A DNA stretch of 64,000 nucleotides from Phoma sp. XZ068 (lineage: Eukaryota > Ascomycota > Dothideomycetes > Pleosporales > Didymellaceae), in the NCBI GenBank assembly GCA_004835665.1, contig RBKR01000010.1, forward strand, positions 186,001 to 250,000. Direction: 5' to 3'. Of this stretch, positions 30,115-41,032 are shown in pieces; position 1 is the first letter of the stretch, and the number at the start of each line of letters is the position of its first letter. The notes below the pieces were generated by a model. That model was not told the DNA's origin. It saw only the letters and a program-made list of their open reading frames with translations, and did not search any database. A program made the translations under genes and the position numbers.

Positions 30115-32928
30115 ATGGCGTGGCACGGATTCGACTTCAACAATGTGGCCCAAGGAGGCCTTATAGCCGAGAAAAGCGATATCGCGGCCGTGAGCCGCAT
30201 CCCTTACTCAATGGAAATCTGGTGGATTACTCCACAGGGAGCTGTTCGGGATGCCTACTTCTACGAAGGCGGTACCTCATGGGGACAGTTTGAGCTAGCT
30301 CCTCCAGGCAGTGCCGCCGTGGGTGGTATCACCGCTGTGTCTCGAATCCCGGACAGTATGGAGGTCTTTTGGATTGGTCTTAATGGATCAGTTCAAGATG
30401 CATTCTATTATGAGGGCGGGCTGGGTTGGACTCGCTACGAGATTGCGCCTGCAAACAGTGCGGCACCAAAATCAAAGATTCGTTCAGTATCTCGCATGCC
30501 TGGTCACATGGAGATTTGGTGGATTTCTCCAGCCGGTGCCGTCGAAGCTGCGTCTTGGTCTGAATCCACCAGTCAAAGAGGATGGGTTCGACGCCAAATT
30601 GCTCCGCCGGGGAGTGCTGGAACCCAGAGTGCCATAACAGCTGTGTCACGCATGCCGTCAACATTAGAACTTTGGTGGAATTCACCTCAAGGCAGTGTTG
30701 AGGACGCATTCTGGTATGAAGGTATGGCTGAATATAAACGCTACCAAATTGCACCCTCTGGAAGCGCTGCCATTGGAGGTGGTCTTTGCGCACAATCAAG
30801 ACGCCCAAGGAACATGAGCGTATGGTGGATTGGATCTAACGGGTCGGTGGAGGGTTCATTTTGGGAAGAAGGAGGATCATGGACAAGGAAAACGGTTGCT
30901 GGCCCTGGCAGCGCGGCTATGGCAAGCAGCCTATCTTCCACTCACCGTATACCTACAAGCGAAGAGATTTTCTGGATCGCTCCAAATGGATCCGTCCAAG
31001 ACGCCTACTGGTACGAGCCTTCCACAAGTTGGGCTCGCCTAGAGTTAGCTGGCCCTGGAAAGGCAAGGGTTTCGAACAGTGTTGCAGCATTGTCACGCTT
31101 AAGTGAGACAATGGAAGTCTTCTATGCGACGCCTTCAGGAGCTATTGGGGATCTCTTCTTTTATGAGGATCAACATCCAGCAGCCACAAATGCCATCAAT
31201 GCAAAGTACGCGTCTTTGGGTGGCCAAACCGGGTTCCTGGGCCCTGCTGAGACCCAGCTCATGGCGGACAGCGGTAGAACGAGTTACCACATCGAGTACA
31301 GGAGTGGTGCAATTTTTTGGTCAGCCTTGAACGGCGCACATGTGATATTCGGCGAAATTTACAAAAAATGGTTGCATCTGGGTGGTATTGACGGTTGGAC
31401 TGGTCTGCCAACCACCGACGAGACTGTCTCTGGTGATGGTGCTTTTCGATATAACTTATTCCAGAGTAGAGCGGCAATTTGCTGGAGCTCGACCACGGGT
31501 GCTCACATTATCTACGGTGAAATCTACAAGAAGTGGATGACAATTGGCGGCTTGAATGCTGTTTGGATTTTACCAATTACGGATGAGGCCGCCTGCCCCG
31601 GCGGTCGATTCAATGATCTGAAAGACGCGTCCATCTACTGGTCTCCTGGACGTGGCGCCTTTCTCATCTATGGCGATATTCGCAGAAAATGGGTATCACT
31701 AGGCGGACCCTTGGGCCTGGGGTTGCCCGTTTCGGATGAAGTGGCTCTCGCTGGGGGAGGCCGCAAGAACGACTTTGAGAGAGGAGCCATCCATTGGCAT
31801 GGCAGTTTTCAGAACATGAGCGTCGTCCCAAACGCAGGGAGGTTCAGACGATTTACAGGCTCAATTACCAGCGGTGGATTGGCAGCTCTCGGAAGTTGGG
31901 TTGCGGTTGAAATCTATGAAAACGGATTAATTCGCTGGAGTGGCAACGGTCACGATAGTGGTTTGGATGGCTATAACTACGGTGTTGCCGCAGTGCTTCG
32001 GCCGCCTGCCGGGAAGTCCCTTCCTGCGCTCGCTTTTGTACACAAAGGCTCAGTCGGGGGCACCTTGACTTCGGGATCTAGGGAGGACCCATGGGATGGC
32101 TACAGCTATAGCGCGGCCGTACAATCTGGGATCGCGGATTATCTCGCAGGCAGCATGGCTGTGAGTATAGCCTACTCATCCGATTGGGGGAATTTCTTCG
32201 AATCGATCCTCAGCTTTGCCTTAAACTGGACTGTGGGAACTCTTGTTGGGCCTGCTGGGCTTGTCATCTTCATTGGAGTATCAATCGGCTCTCTGATCAC
32301 CACAGGGTCCATCATTCCGGGAGCAAGGATTCTCAACGGCGTTTTGTGGTTGGCTGGGCCGGAAAATACACTGCTAGCCGTCCTCGCCGAAGGCATTGCA
32401 TCACTCGGATCACGAAGTCGTCAACTCACCAACACCGAGTACTTGTTTGCGAAGGAAAATGCTTTCGCAGATTCCCTCCCTTCAATTGATAAGATAATTC
32501 TCACAGATATCGTCGGCGAAGGCGACCGCCCTTTCACATTCCCTAGCTCTGACGGCAAAATTACTGTCAATATAGGTCAGGCATCGTTTAATGACCCGCT
32601 ATCCTTTGGAGTGGGAAGTGGTGGTCGCACAAGAGGAGAAATCTTCATCCACGAGCTGGTCCACGCATGGCAAATCGCACATACGCCCATGCGTCTAGGC
32701 CTTCTGGCTAATGGACTGGCGAATCAACTGAATGGACAAAGTTCATATGACTATGGGCGTCCTGACAGGCCATTCAAAGATTTTAATCTAGAACAGCAGG
32801 CACAGATTGTGGCAGATTGGGCAATTGGAAGGGCGAGTCCACATACCGAGCAAACTGGGATACCAAAAGACCCAAATAGTCCATACTTCAAGTATATTAT
32901 TAGCAATATCCAGGTCGGTCAGTACTGA
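30115..32928 (+). CDS. Multidomain protein: seven-repeat PLL-like lectin propeller, LGFP repeats, HExxH domain
   Basis: 937 aa from ATG 30115, a single exon; the frame stays open upstream, but 30115 is the first ATG. Residues about 15-355 hold seven near-identical units of about 49 aa, such as ITAVSRIPDSMEVFWIGLNG with SVQDAFYYEG...W.RYEIAP. Seven units match the seven-bladed propeller of PLL/fucose-binding lectins. Residues about 360-560 carry LGFP-type repeats (LGFP is known to bind cell walls), with GAHVIFGEIYKKWLHLGG, GLPTTDE and GLGLPVSDE. A hydrophobic Gly-rich stretch around residues 700-740 (LVGPAGLVIFIGVSIGSL) could cross a membrane. At residue 846 there is a zinc-metallopeptidase motif HELVH in FIHELVHAWQIAH, followed by FNLEQQAQIVADW. 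The HExxH/EQQA pairing is one I associate with bacterial Rhs-type effectors. No signal peptide is seen. The function as a sugar-targeted enzyme or toxin is inference; horizontal origin is possible. Confidence 0.75.
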   Translation: MAWHGFDFNNVAQGGLIAEKSDIAAVSRIPYSMEIWWITPQGAVRDAYFYEGGTSWGQFELAPPGSAAVGGITAVSRIPDSMEVFWIGLNGSVQDAFYYEGGLGWTRYEIAPANSAAPKSKIRSVSRMPGHMEIWWISPAGAVEAASWSESTSQRGWVRRQIAPPGSAGTQSAITAVSRMPSTLELWWNSPQGSVEDAFWYEGMAEYKRYQIAPSGSAAIGGGLCAQSRRPRNMSVWWIGSNGSVEGSFWEEGGSWTRKTVAGPGSAAMASSLSSTHRIPTSEEIFWIAPNGSVQDAYWYEPSTSWARLELAGPGKARVSNSVAALSRLSETMEVFYATPSGAIGDLFFYEDQHPAATNAINAKYASLGGQTGFLGPAETQLMADSGRTSYHIEYRSGAIFWSALNGAHVIFGEIYKKWLHLGGIDGWTGLPTTDETVSGDGAFRYNLFQSRAAICWSSTTGAHIIYGEIYKKWMTIGGLNAVWILPITDEAACPGGRFNDLKDASIYWSPGRGAFLIYGDIRRKWVSLGGPLGLGLPVSDEVALAGGGRKNDFERGAIHWHGSFQNMSVVPNAGRFRRFTGSITSGGLAALGSWVAVEIYENGLIRWSGNGHDSGLDGYNYGVAAVLRPPAGKSLPALAFVHKGSVGGTLTSGSREDPWDGYSYSAAVQSGIADYLAGSMAVSIAYSSDWGNFFESILSFALNWTVGTLVGPAGLVIFIGVSIGSLITTGSIIPGARILNGVLWLAGPENTLLAVLAEGIASLGSRSRQLTNTEYLFAKENAFADSLPSIDKIILTDIVGEGDRPFTFPSSDGKITVNIGQASFNDPLSFGVGSGGRTRGEIFIHELVHAWQIAHTPMRLGLLANGLANQLNGQSSYDYGRPDRPFKDFNLEQQAQIVADWAIGRASPHTEQTGIPKDPNSPYFKYIISNIQVGQY

Positions 32929-35900
32929 GTTAAGCAGGGCTAATTGTTAATTACTGTAACTTAGTTTGGTTAGTTTAGTTAGTGTTTTAGTTAGGGTTAT
33001 AATTAATGGGAATGAAGACGAAAGAGTTATCGTGAAGAATACTGATGAGAGCTAGAATCCGAGAATGTTGCCAAATCACATGATCCTCATACACAGTCCT
33101 TACCCCACACAGTTAGATCACTCCTTGATACGGTATATAGTCTCGAGAGCTTTACTCTCCTTAAAGAATACAGCTCTCATTCTTCTTGCAGACTTCATGT
33201 TCTCACAGATTCGCTTAAATATGGTTCTGCGCACCTACTAGAGATTGAATCAAGGCCATGCGGACTCTGTAGCGCAAGATCTTGGGAGGGTTCAGCATAG
33301 TGATACCCGCTAAACTTACTAGCAACAACGGGTAGTAAAGACGCATGGCATCACCCCCTACTCTGTTGATGTCTAGTTGCAGTATTATACCGAGAAGTAA
33401 TAAGAACCAACAAGAGAGTTAGAGAGCATCAGCGTCCATGTTTTTTCGAGGATGCGGCATTCAGACTTCAAAGCGCGGCATCCAGTCGATCAAGGGTAGC
33501 CGGTCGTATCCAGAGATGGAAGCATAGCTGATTCTGGTTGCGTGGCAAGCAGCGCATGCGAGACAGTGCATTAATCCGAGCAGGATCACCAGGAAGTAGC
33601 CAGCATAGATCTACTAGACGTGAGTACTGTGTACGTAGAGCTTTTCGGGTACACTTAACTGTGAGAGGCATTCGTTTTGGATCTGCAGAGAGGGGGCGTT
33701 GATGTCTGGTTGGGGAACGTCGACGCTCCAGCGACCTTGAACAACACTCAGAATGCATAGGATTGAGCCGACTGGCAGAAGGAGTCCACTTTGGATCTCA
33801 GTGTTAATGCAACTACCTGCTTGAACCACCCATGATGTGCTCTCCATTGTCGGCTGATGTGCGGCTGGGCCATCTGAGTTGTGTCCGTCGATATTGCAAT
33901 CTTGGGGACTTGGCTCTGGCATTGTTTCCCTTCCCTTCGAGCCGCTGTGACATTTTGCAATCTGCCTTTATGTCAGTTCCGTCAGACGCTTTAATGATGC
34001 AGAAAGCGTCACATAAGCATGAGATCCGCTCAAGGAAACAAAGAGTGTAGTGTCGTTGTGTCAGAAAGAAGAAGCTCGGCTTATACCACATCAAGTCGCA
34101 GTTCAGGTGTGCCGGTGCAAAACACCCCCAGGGCTTCTTGCGGGTGATTAGAACAAAATCTATAACATATGAATGCTGGTCTAGTTGGTGGGCCTGTTAA
34201 GACCAAAAGCACACTGGAGGAGCAGGTGTTCAGCTTTGACCCCTAAACGAGGGTAATCCTCGCTTCCATTGATGACTCCTCTCCAATCAGCGATTCCAGA
34301 TTACACCGATCGTCTTTCGACCCCAGTCTCCCGTTGATTTAAAAAGTTTCTAAGGGTTATGTGGGGAAGAAGCATGAGGACTGGGTTGATTTCTATAGGG
34401 AACTATCCAGCGGTATTTGTACATCCTCTTGTTGACTAGGGTACGTCTCAAGTACGTGGGATGGCTAGTTTCAGATACTAAAAGCAACCTTACCACAACT
34501 ACGCTATTCACGTGATGGTCAACAAAGTTGTTCGATGAGCTACATCAGATGGCGAGCAGCACGGTCATGTCAATTCGGAGAGTTACCGCGCCATTGACGC
34601 TGCATATCCAAGATTGATGGTAACGCAGATTGTGTCTTGTTCACGAAGCCATAATGACGTACTCGCGTGGATATAACACTAGGTCGCGGGCAACGGTCCG
34701 CAGACAAAAAATCACAGTTCTGAGCAATCCTTGAGCGGCGGTCTCCGAGACGCCATGTTGACGACCGCTTTGCATCCCCTTCCAGAGCTGTTGATGGTGA
34801 TGGCAATGCTGACTATCAGCGCTTTCTCGCCTGCACGTTCAGCCAATGACATGGAGGTTCTGCAGAGCTGACATCTCATGAACAAGCTGCGCCACCGCGA
34901 AACGCTTGATCTTACCGTCCGCCACAGCCCCTACCCTAAGATAGACTAATTCCTTCATTGCTCACGTGCCCTCTTGCTCTGATGGAAACCGTAGTCGCAC
35001 AAAGCCCTTCGCCGTACAGGACTCGACCGGGCCATGAGCGATGCAAGCGACATATACGGGTAGCGCTCCCAGAGGTTAGGTGTTGACGCGCGAGGAGGCA
35101 CAGTAGTCATGAAGATCAACCGGAGATGGACCAGAGCTCTCCAGAGACCATGTCACGCACACGGCGCATGTCCAAACATGGCAGAGATGTAGTGAGCAGG
35201 TAAACGAGGCTCTTCAGTTTGTAATTCCAAGTCATCACTACTGCTTGGCAAGCTAGATTGGAAAAGGGTTACGGTGTCTTGATTGCGAAGAGGCTCGCGC
35301 GGCGCCCTTCCGCTGAAAACACCAGCATTGGCCTTACTGATAGCGTTATTGATCATGATATCGAGCACTCATTGGGGCAGGTGAAATATGATTGTATGGT
35401 TCAGAATCCGCGTAAATGGGCAGTGTTAGCGCGTCAACTCACGCTCTGCCCCGTGCGTCGACGGCACATCTCGTCCCAGCCTCCTCCTCGACAATATCAC
35501 CACTGCACACCTACTATCGCTCTCCGACTGTGCAGGACGCGACGAGTGCGCTTAGCTGCACCTCGCTCAACCATCAGAGGGCCTTCTATCAGCCAAAACC
35601 AGATCCGCACACCCATAACGATGCGGATCACTGTAAGGGGTTGAGTAATGATACATTTTGATTAGGCCGGCGGAGGTTCGTGACTGCTGAAGCGAACGAG
35701 GTGTCGAGATAATTTGTGCTGTTCAAAACTCGCGTGGCTAGAACATGTTGTAGTCTGGTGTGTAATGGCATTGTCTGAGCACCCCAGTGGGTCAGTCCGA
35801 AGATCAGCACTCATGCATTGAGCGTACAGTCGGCCTACAGATAGCGACAAGAGAACAGTGCTTCAATGATAGATTTGCATTGAAAGTTTAATTGCAGGAT

Positions 35901-36107
35901 ATTGATCTATTTCGCGAAGTCCCTGCAGGACTCCATTGTCCACAAGCTCTTGCAGACGTTTGCGCACGTGCTCATGAGCCTGCCCATAGCAAGGCCGCAT
36001 AGGTCGAGACTAAGCAGTACTTAGCAGATGTCTGCCTCACATATTTATCGTTCACATATTTTCACAAAGCGCTTGTTCGGACCCTCAATACAAGAAACCT
36101 CCGCACG
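32929..36107. other. 3.2-kb intergenic region, nothing recognised
   Basis: Short overlapping frames only, no motif or splice structure found. No tRNA recognised. Confidence 0.45.
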
Positions 36108-36790
36108 ATGAACCATCCTGCACGATTGATAGGTGGCATGATGCCAGATTTGATTCGACCGTGGATGTCAAAAGCTACCAGCCGCCGCCGATCCAAAACT
36201 ACAGATCGATCGGTTGAAGTGTTCAACGTCCTCTGGACCAAACTGAGTTCCCATCAATCAAAGAACACAGACCCGAACTTCCGAATCCTGGAATATTGTA
36301 AATCGCACTGGCACACGCATAGCCGTTACATAGATCCGCAGCTGCTTTTCACGTCTACAAAATTTTGTATGTGGATCGATTCTACCAAAGGAGTGGATGC
36401 CTTGGAGCTTAATAGATGACAAAAAGTCTTTGCCCTATTGGGGGATGTTCGTCTGGGCTGTAGAGAACGGCCATACAGCTATATATCATGTCTGGAAGAA
36501 CATCGCAACGATCGAGGAACCCAGATACTAGGAGTGCTTCTGGCGAAAGAGGGGGGGGGATGACATTCAATTCCGCCTATTCCACAGCCAATCTTGAGCA
36601 GCTAGAAATTTTACTACTGTGACGAGAAGGAGAAGACGGTCAGGCAAGACCGTCTAAGGATGAGCTCAATCAAGCACCAGTGAGGGTCTTTTACTTGGAA
36701 CATGATTATGTCATCGAGCGTCTGCTTCAAAAGAAGGCTGATGTTAACGCTGCTGCTGCAGGATCAGAATACAAGCTAAGAGAAGCGCGA
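36108..36790 (+). pseudogene. Ankyrin-repeat protein relic
   Basis: Three pieces in different frames resemble the ankyrin part of fungal NACHT/ankyrin proteins. The first is NFRILEYCKSHWHTHSRYID (36280-36335). After a stop and frame change comes PYWGMFVWAVENGHTAIYHVW (about 36433-36495). Near 36700-36770 there is DYVIERLLQKKADVNAAAAGSEY, a standard ankyrin unit core. A run of nine G at about 36548 and several stops separate the pieces. I take it as a decayed gene; exact limits are uncertain. Confidence 0.6.
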
Positions 36791-36981
36791 AGACATAGAA
36801 TAGTTCGTTGAGAACTCTCATTTGGAATCGATAGGAAGGTGGAAAGAAGAAGAGAAGATTATATACGTCAAAGGACTGTTAAAGAGAGAAACTGCGATCA
36901 CATGCAAACTAGTGCCTAGAATTTTGACCCCAAGAAGGAAAGGCCCATAACATGCGAACGATGAACGGCGTCCAGAGACCC

Positions 36982-39900
36982 TCAGATCAGAATCGAAACA
37001 GCAGGCACCTCCGGTTGCAACACCTTGTACTCAATCGTGCCCTCCGTCTGCCTATCACTCACACGCTTGAATACCCCATCAAGCTCCTTCAACCTGCTGT
37101 AGAACAGCGCCGCAGCGTCCCTGATCGTCTTAGAGTCCCACTCCTTATTTTCAGCGCTGGTGCGGCCCTTGTTGACGTTGTACAGCGACTTGGCGTACGT
37201 GATCAGGTTGTACCTGTTGTCGACCTTATAGCTGAGCAGCTCGGGCAGCTGCGCGGCGAGGAGCCAGTCCTTCCACTTTGGGCCCTCGGACCCAATGGGG
37301 AGCGCAGCGGTGAGGTCCGCCTCGGTGTACTTGTGCAAGGTTGCGAGGTCCTTGGGCAGTGGGCTGCAGAGCGCAGGCGGTTTGGCGGGGACGAAGCTGT
37401 AATAGTAATCCTGTAGGTAGTTGACAGCTGTGTGCTGAGGTGAGGCCGTGTGGATGCACATGGTGACTGCGTCGACGAGCTGGGCTACGGTGGTGATGGT
37501 TGGGAAGCTGGGGATTTGGCCCGCTGTTTGGATCTCCTTGCTCCAGGCGAAGATGTATTTGTCGCCCTGGACGTCGCTGTCGGTCTTGTATTTCGTGCCT
37601 AGTATTGACTTAACGAAATCGTGAATTACTCCCCACAATAAGTACATGTCAGTTGCGTAGGGATAGTTACGGTATTTCTCTGTCGTCAACGCGTCCACAT
37701 CGAAGCCTCGTTTCTTGAGGTCGTTGGGGATGTACTTGTCCTGGAAGTGGAAGTTCTCATACGAATACCTAACAAGTGCCATTGCACGACTTGTCTTTGG
37801 ATCGATGGATGGTCCCAAACCAGAGAGCCTAGCGATCACGAATGGAACCAACACATTACGAGCAGCTTCGTTCAACGCAAGGGTCCTGAACCAGTGCGGG
37901 CTAAGTGTTTCGTACAAGATGTGGTCTTCTGGGACCATTCGGTTGGTCGCTACGATGATAGACTCCTCGACCATGTGCGTATCGACTAAGTGCGTTGCAA
38001 CTTTATGCCGGGCCCAATCGGCAGTCTGAGCGCAGGTTTTAGCGTATCTCCAGGCCCAGTCGTCCTTCTCGTCGATATCGCCCTTCTCATCCGGTGTCAG
38101 ACGTCGGTTGAAGATGGTCACGGACTTGTCCAGGCTGCCCTTGTAGTCGATGGTGATAGCCAGTGGGTGGAGGCGACCATCACAATGAAGCTCAAAGATG
38201 ACGACCGGCGCGCAAGCAAATCGGAAAGCCATCTTGCCAGTTGGGTTCAGGAGTTTCGGATCGTTCAGCTCTGGCACGACGTTCCGGAATTCCTCGTCAT
38301 TGCTCACGCCAGTAGCTGCACGAAAGTATGAGTAATCTTGGATGAACAGATCTTTGGATTCTGAAAGCAGTTTGTGCATGCCATCGAGTCCTTGCTTGCT
38401 AGCTTCGTCAAGGTATGGGCTGATTTTTTCCGGTGTTGCCTTTTCGATTGTCGATGGATTCACACCACTCAGGTGTTGTTGAGCGAACACGGCATCCGAA
38501 TACCAGTCGGCGCGCGTGCCAACGTTTTCGCCGTTCATGATGTCGGTCTTTGAACTTGGGTGCTCTCGATTGTACTTCTCGCAGTCGGCGATAGTTGGTC
38601 CTGCGAACGGGGTTCCCTCCTTGGTTATGTTAATGTCGTCCGGAATGATGAAGGACACCACATTCGCGATTGCGGAGACGGATTTCAGTTCGTTCAGATC
38701 GAATATGTTACCAATGCCAGGCGTGTTGTTAGCTTGGTCTGCCGGGACCGTAGCAAGATGAGGAGGGTAGCCGTCTGCAGGATTGCTCCATTTGTAGATA
38801 TTTTGCTTCTGTGAGAGATCTCTCTTCTTAGGGATGATAGGCTCGAAGCCTTTGGTATCGAAATGCGATGCTGCTCTGGTTTGAAGTCAGTGTGCCTGAA
38901 GATGCAATGTTCAAGGTATGCCTTACGCCTCTTCGATCAAACTATAGATTTCTGTCAATGCCATTTGCGTACCCTTGTAGGTGCCCTGCTTCAATCCCGA
39001 TTTGGCAGCGAGCCTACCATCAACGGTACCGTTATTGTTGGTACGAAGCGCAATGCCTTGTTTCAGAAGCTCGTTAAGAAAAACACCCTTGTCCCATACA
39101 ACCATGTCGTCTTCTTCCACATCGTGCGTGATATCTCTTCCCAAGATATCCCCCAGCCTCGACGCTAGGTTACTCACGCTCGTCGGCGTGTCAGGATGAT
39201 CCTCACCTATTCCTAAAGAGTTTTCAGGTAAAGCCAAAAGACTGAACTCGCGCAGGTGTTGCAGGATATGGTCGGCGATCTTTGTGTCCATGGATTCAAG
39301 GGTGACCTTGATCTCCTGGCACAGCGGACAGGCTACAGTTCGAATCATTTGCCGTTTGTTCAATTCAGCTAGTAATCTTCGGTCCATCGCAACCCTCTTT
39401 TGCTCATGCACTTCTGCAAAATGTGCCTCCCATTTCTCAGAGCTGTCAAAGATCTGCTGTTCGCTTTCAATAGATTCATTGTGCTCCTTCGCTTCGCAGG
39501 AACAGTAGTCGCAAGCCCAACGTGTTACGGAATGTCTCTCGAGAATGTGTGCGTGTAGACTTTCCGCAGTGGGATACATCTCGTCCGGGGTGTCGCAGTC
39601 GTCTATGATGCAGCTATACGGGATGATGTCTTTGACGACATGAGCACTGGATAGCAGGTTAATCAGCGGGAGTGGTCGTTGGAGACACGTCTTACCTCCA
39701 AGCAGTTTCATATTTCGCATCCAAGATGTCCGCAGGTGTTGGCTCTGTAACAAATTTTGATGGGGTTCGGGTACTCGTCATGAACTCGATTCGGTTCCGT
39801 CTGAGGATGTTAGCACGGACCAGGCGTTGCTGAACAGGGGTCAATCTATCCAGGTCTGACGCTTGCTGCATCTCCTCAACGGTGGAAGGCTCTCTAGCTT

Positions 39901-40621
39901 TCTCACGAGCCTTTTTATCCTCAAATTCTTTTAGTATTAGTGCAATAAGATCTCGGCGGAATCCTTCGAAAGCGTTGTCGTCACATGCGGCATCGATGCC
40001 TTCGAATCTGAACTTGTCTCCGGACTTCTTAATGGCAAGGGTGATCCTCATCAACTCACTCAGAATTGTCTTGATGTAAGAAACATACTCTGAGAGGACT
40101 GGATTCGAAGCTTCAACATCAGACGGAGAGCTTGTACCGCTAGATTCCCTCGACATAGCTTCCCAAGATATAGGACTTTGTGGGCTCTGTGGGTGCGTGT
40201 CTTCTATCTGGGGAACGTCTTCGGCACTTGTCATGTCGATGTCGACCTTTAGTGCTGCTACCCAGCGGTCAGTCAGAAGGATTATGTTGTACTTGATTAC
40301 ACATAGGCAGAATGGCAATGACTGTCTGAACTCACCGCCAGTGGGTTGCTGAAATTTTTGCAGCGCCTCGTGCAAGCCCTGAAGCAGGTCGCAGATTTCG
40401 TTGCGCACATCCTCCCGTTCCTCTTTTCTCAGACGATAGTCCAGCGATGGGTTATAAGAACTAGTTGCCCCGATGCTGGCACACCAAAGATTGAAGTCTG
40501 CCCGCGCAGATCGGATCCAGGTTTGTTGGCCGAAGCTTGGTGTAGACACGCAGTCTGCGAATACTGCCTTACAGTCGGTGGCAATGTGCCAGATCTCAAA
40601 ATCATTGGCGCCGCTCGCCAT
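36982..40621 (-). CDS. Predicted C2H2 zinc-finger/lipoxygenase fusion protein (1153 aa)
   Basis: Exons on the minus strand are 40621-40336, 40257-39696, 39646-38927 and 38875-36982. All introns are GT-AG (78, 49 and 51 bp) and the total is 1154 codons in phase. The N-terminus (MASGANDFEIWHIATDCKAVF...WIRSARADFNLWCASIG, LDYRLRKEEREDVRN) is the helical domain found at the start of many fungal C2H2/STAND proteins. Three Cys/His clusters follow (YSCIIDDCD...HILERH, WACDYC...HFAEVH, ACPLC...HILQHL), then FSLLALPENS and a stub GEDHPDTPTSVSNLASRLGD resembling one TPR of NLR proteins. From about DGRLAAKSGLKQGTYKGTQ it is lipoxygenase to the end. Metal ligands expected by family are the HxxxxH of ATHLVDTH, His and Asn in QHTAVN, and the C-terminal Ile of SILI. 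Lipoxygenases add O2 to polyunsaturated fatty acids. A fusion to a signalling-type N-terminus is unusual. Two separate genes remain possible, but the last intron links LOX sequence on both sides. Confidence 0.78.
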
Positions 40622-41032
40622 GTTGTACACGCATGCGGACTCACAGTTCAGGTAATGGTTGTGGTCGCGGATGAGGTATGGCGCAGTGGACGAATGTAGT
40701 AGAGCAGTGTAGGAAAGGGGAGCTGGACGAATCACGTGCCTAGTGTTGTCGCGGTAAATTCCTGGAAGGGCCGCTTATCTATTGGTTGTAACGGTAGATT
40801 AGGGCGAGGGTGTTAGTTTGGGTTTCTCAGCTGAATTGTGCGAAGTGTGCATGTGAATAGCGGGGTAAGACACTGCGCGGCCCTTCTTGCCGTCTTGGCC
40901 GGGCATGAAATCATACCCACGAGCACGGCTACCGCATTACAGCTCCTAGGTCATCACGGAGACGGATTTCATTCCTAGAAGCCCACAGATAAAACATCAT
41001 CTGGCGTACGAGAACAGCTAGAGACTGCGCCA
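40622..41032. promoter_or_regulatory. Shared divergent upstream region
   Basis: 411 bp separate the start of the zinc-finger/lipoxygenase gene (minus) from the start of the protease gene (plus). It must hold both promoters. I see no clear TATA box or named operator. Confidence 0.5.

Noticed and set aside
36952..37416. Plus-strand 154-codon frame
   Set aside because: Antisense to the lipoxygenase C-terminus, whose metal-ligand motifs identify the true strand.
36982..38661. Lipoxygenase as a stand-alone 559-aa gene
   Set aside because: The apparent start codon there is GTG; lipoxygenase similarity continues upstream through an intron into the zinc-finger exon.
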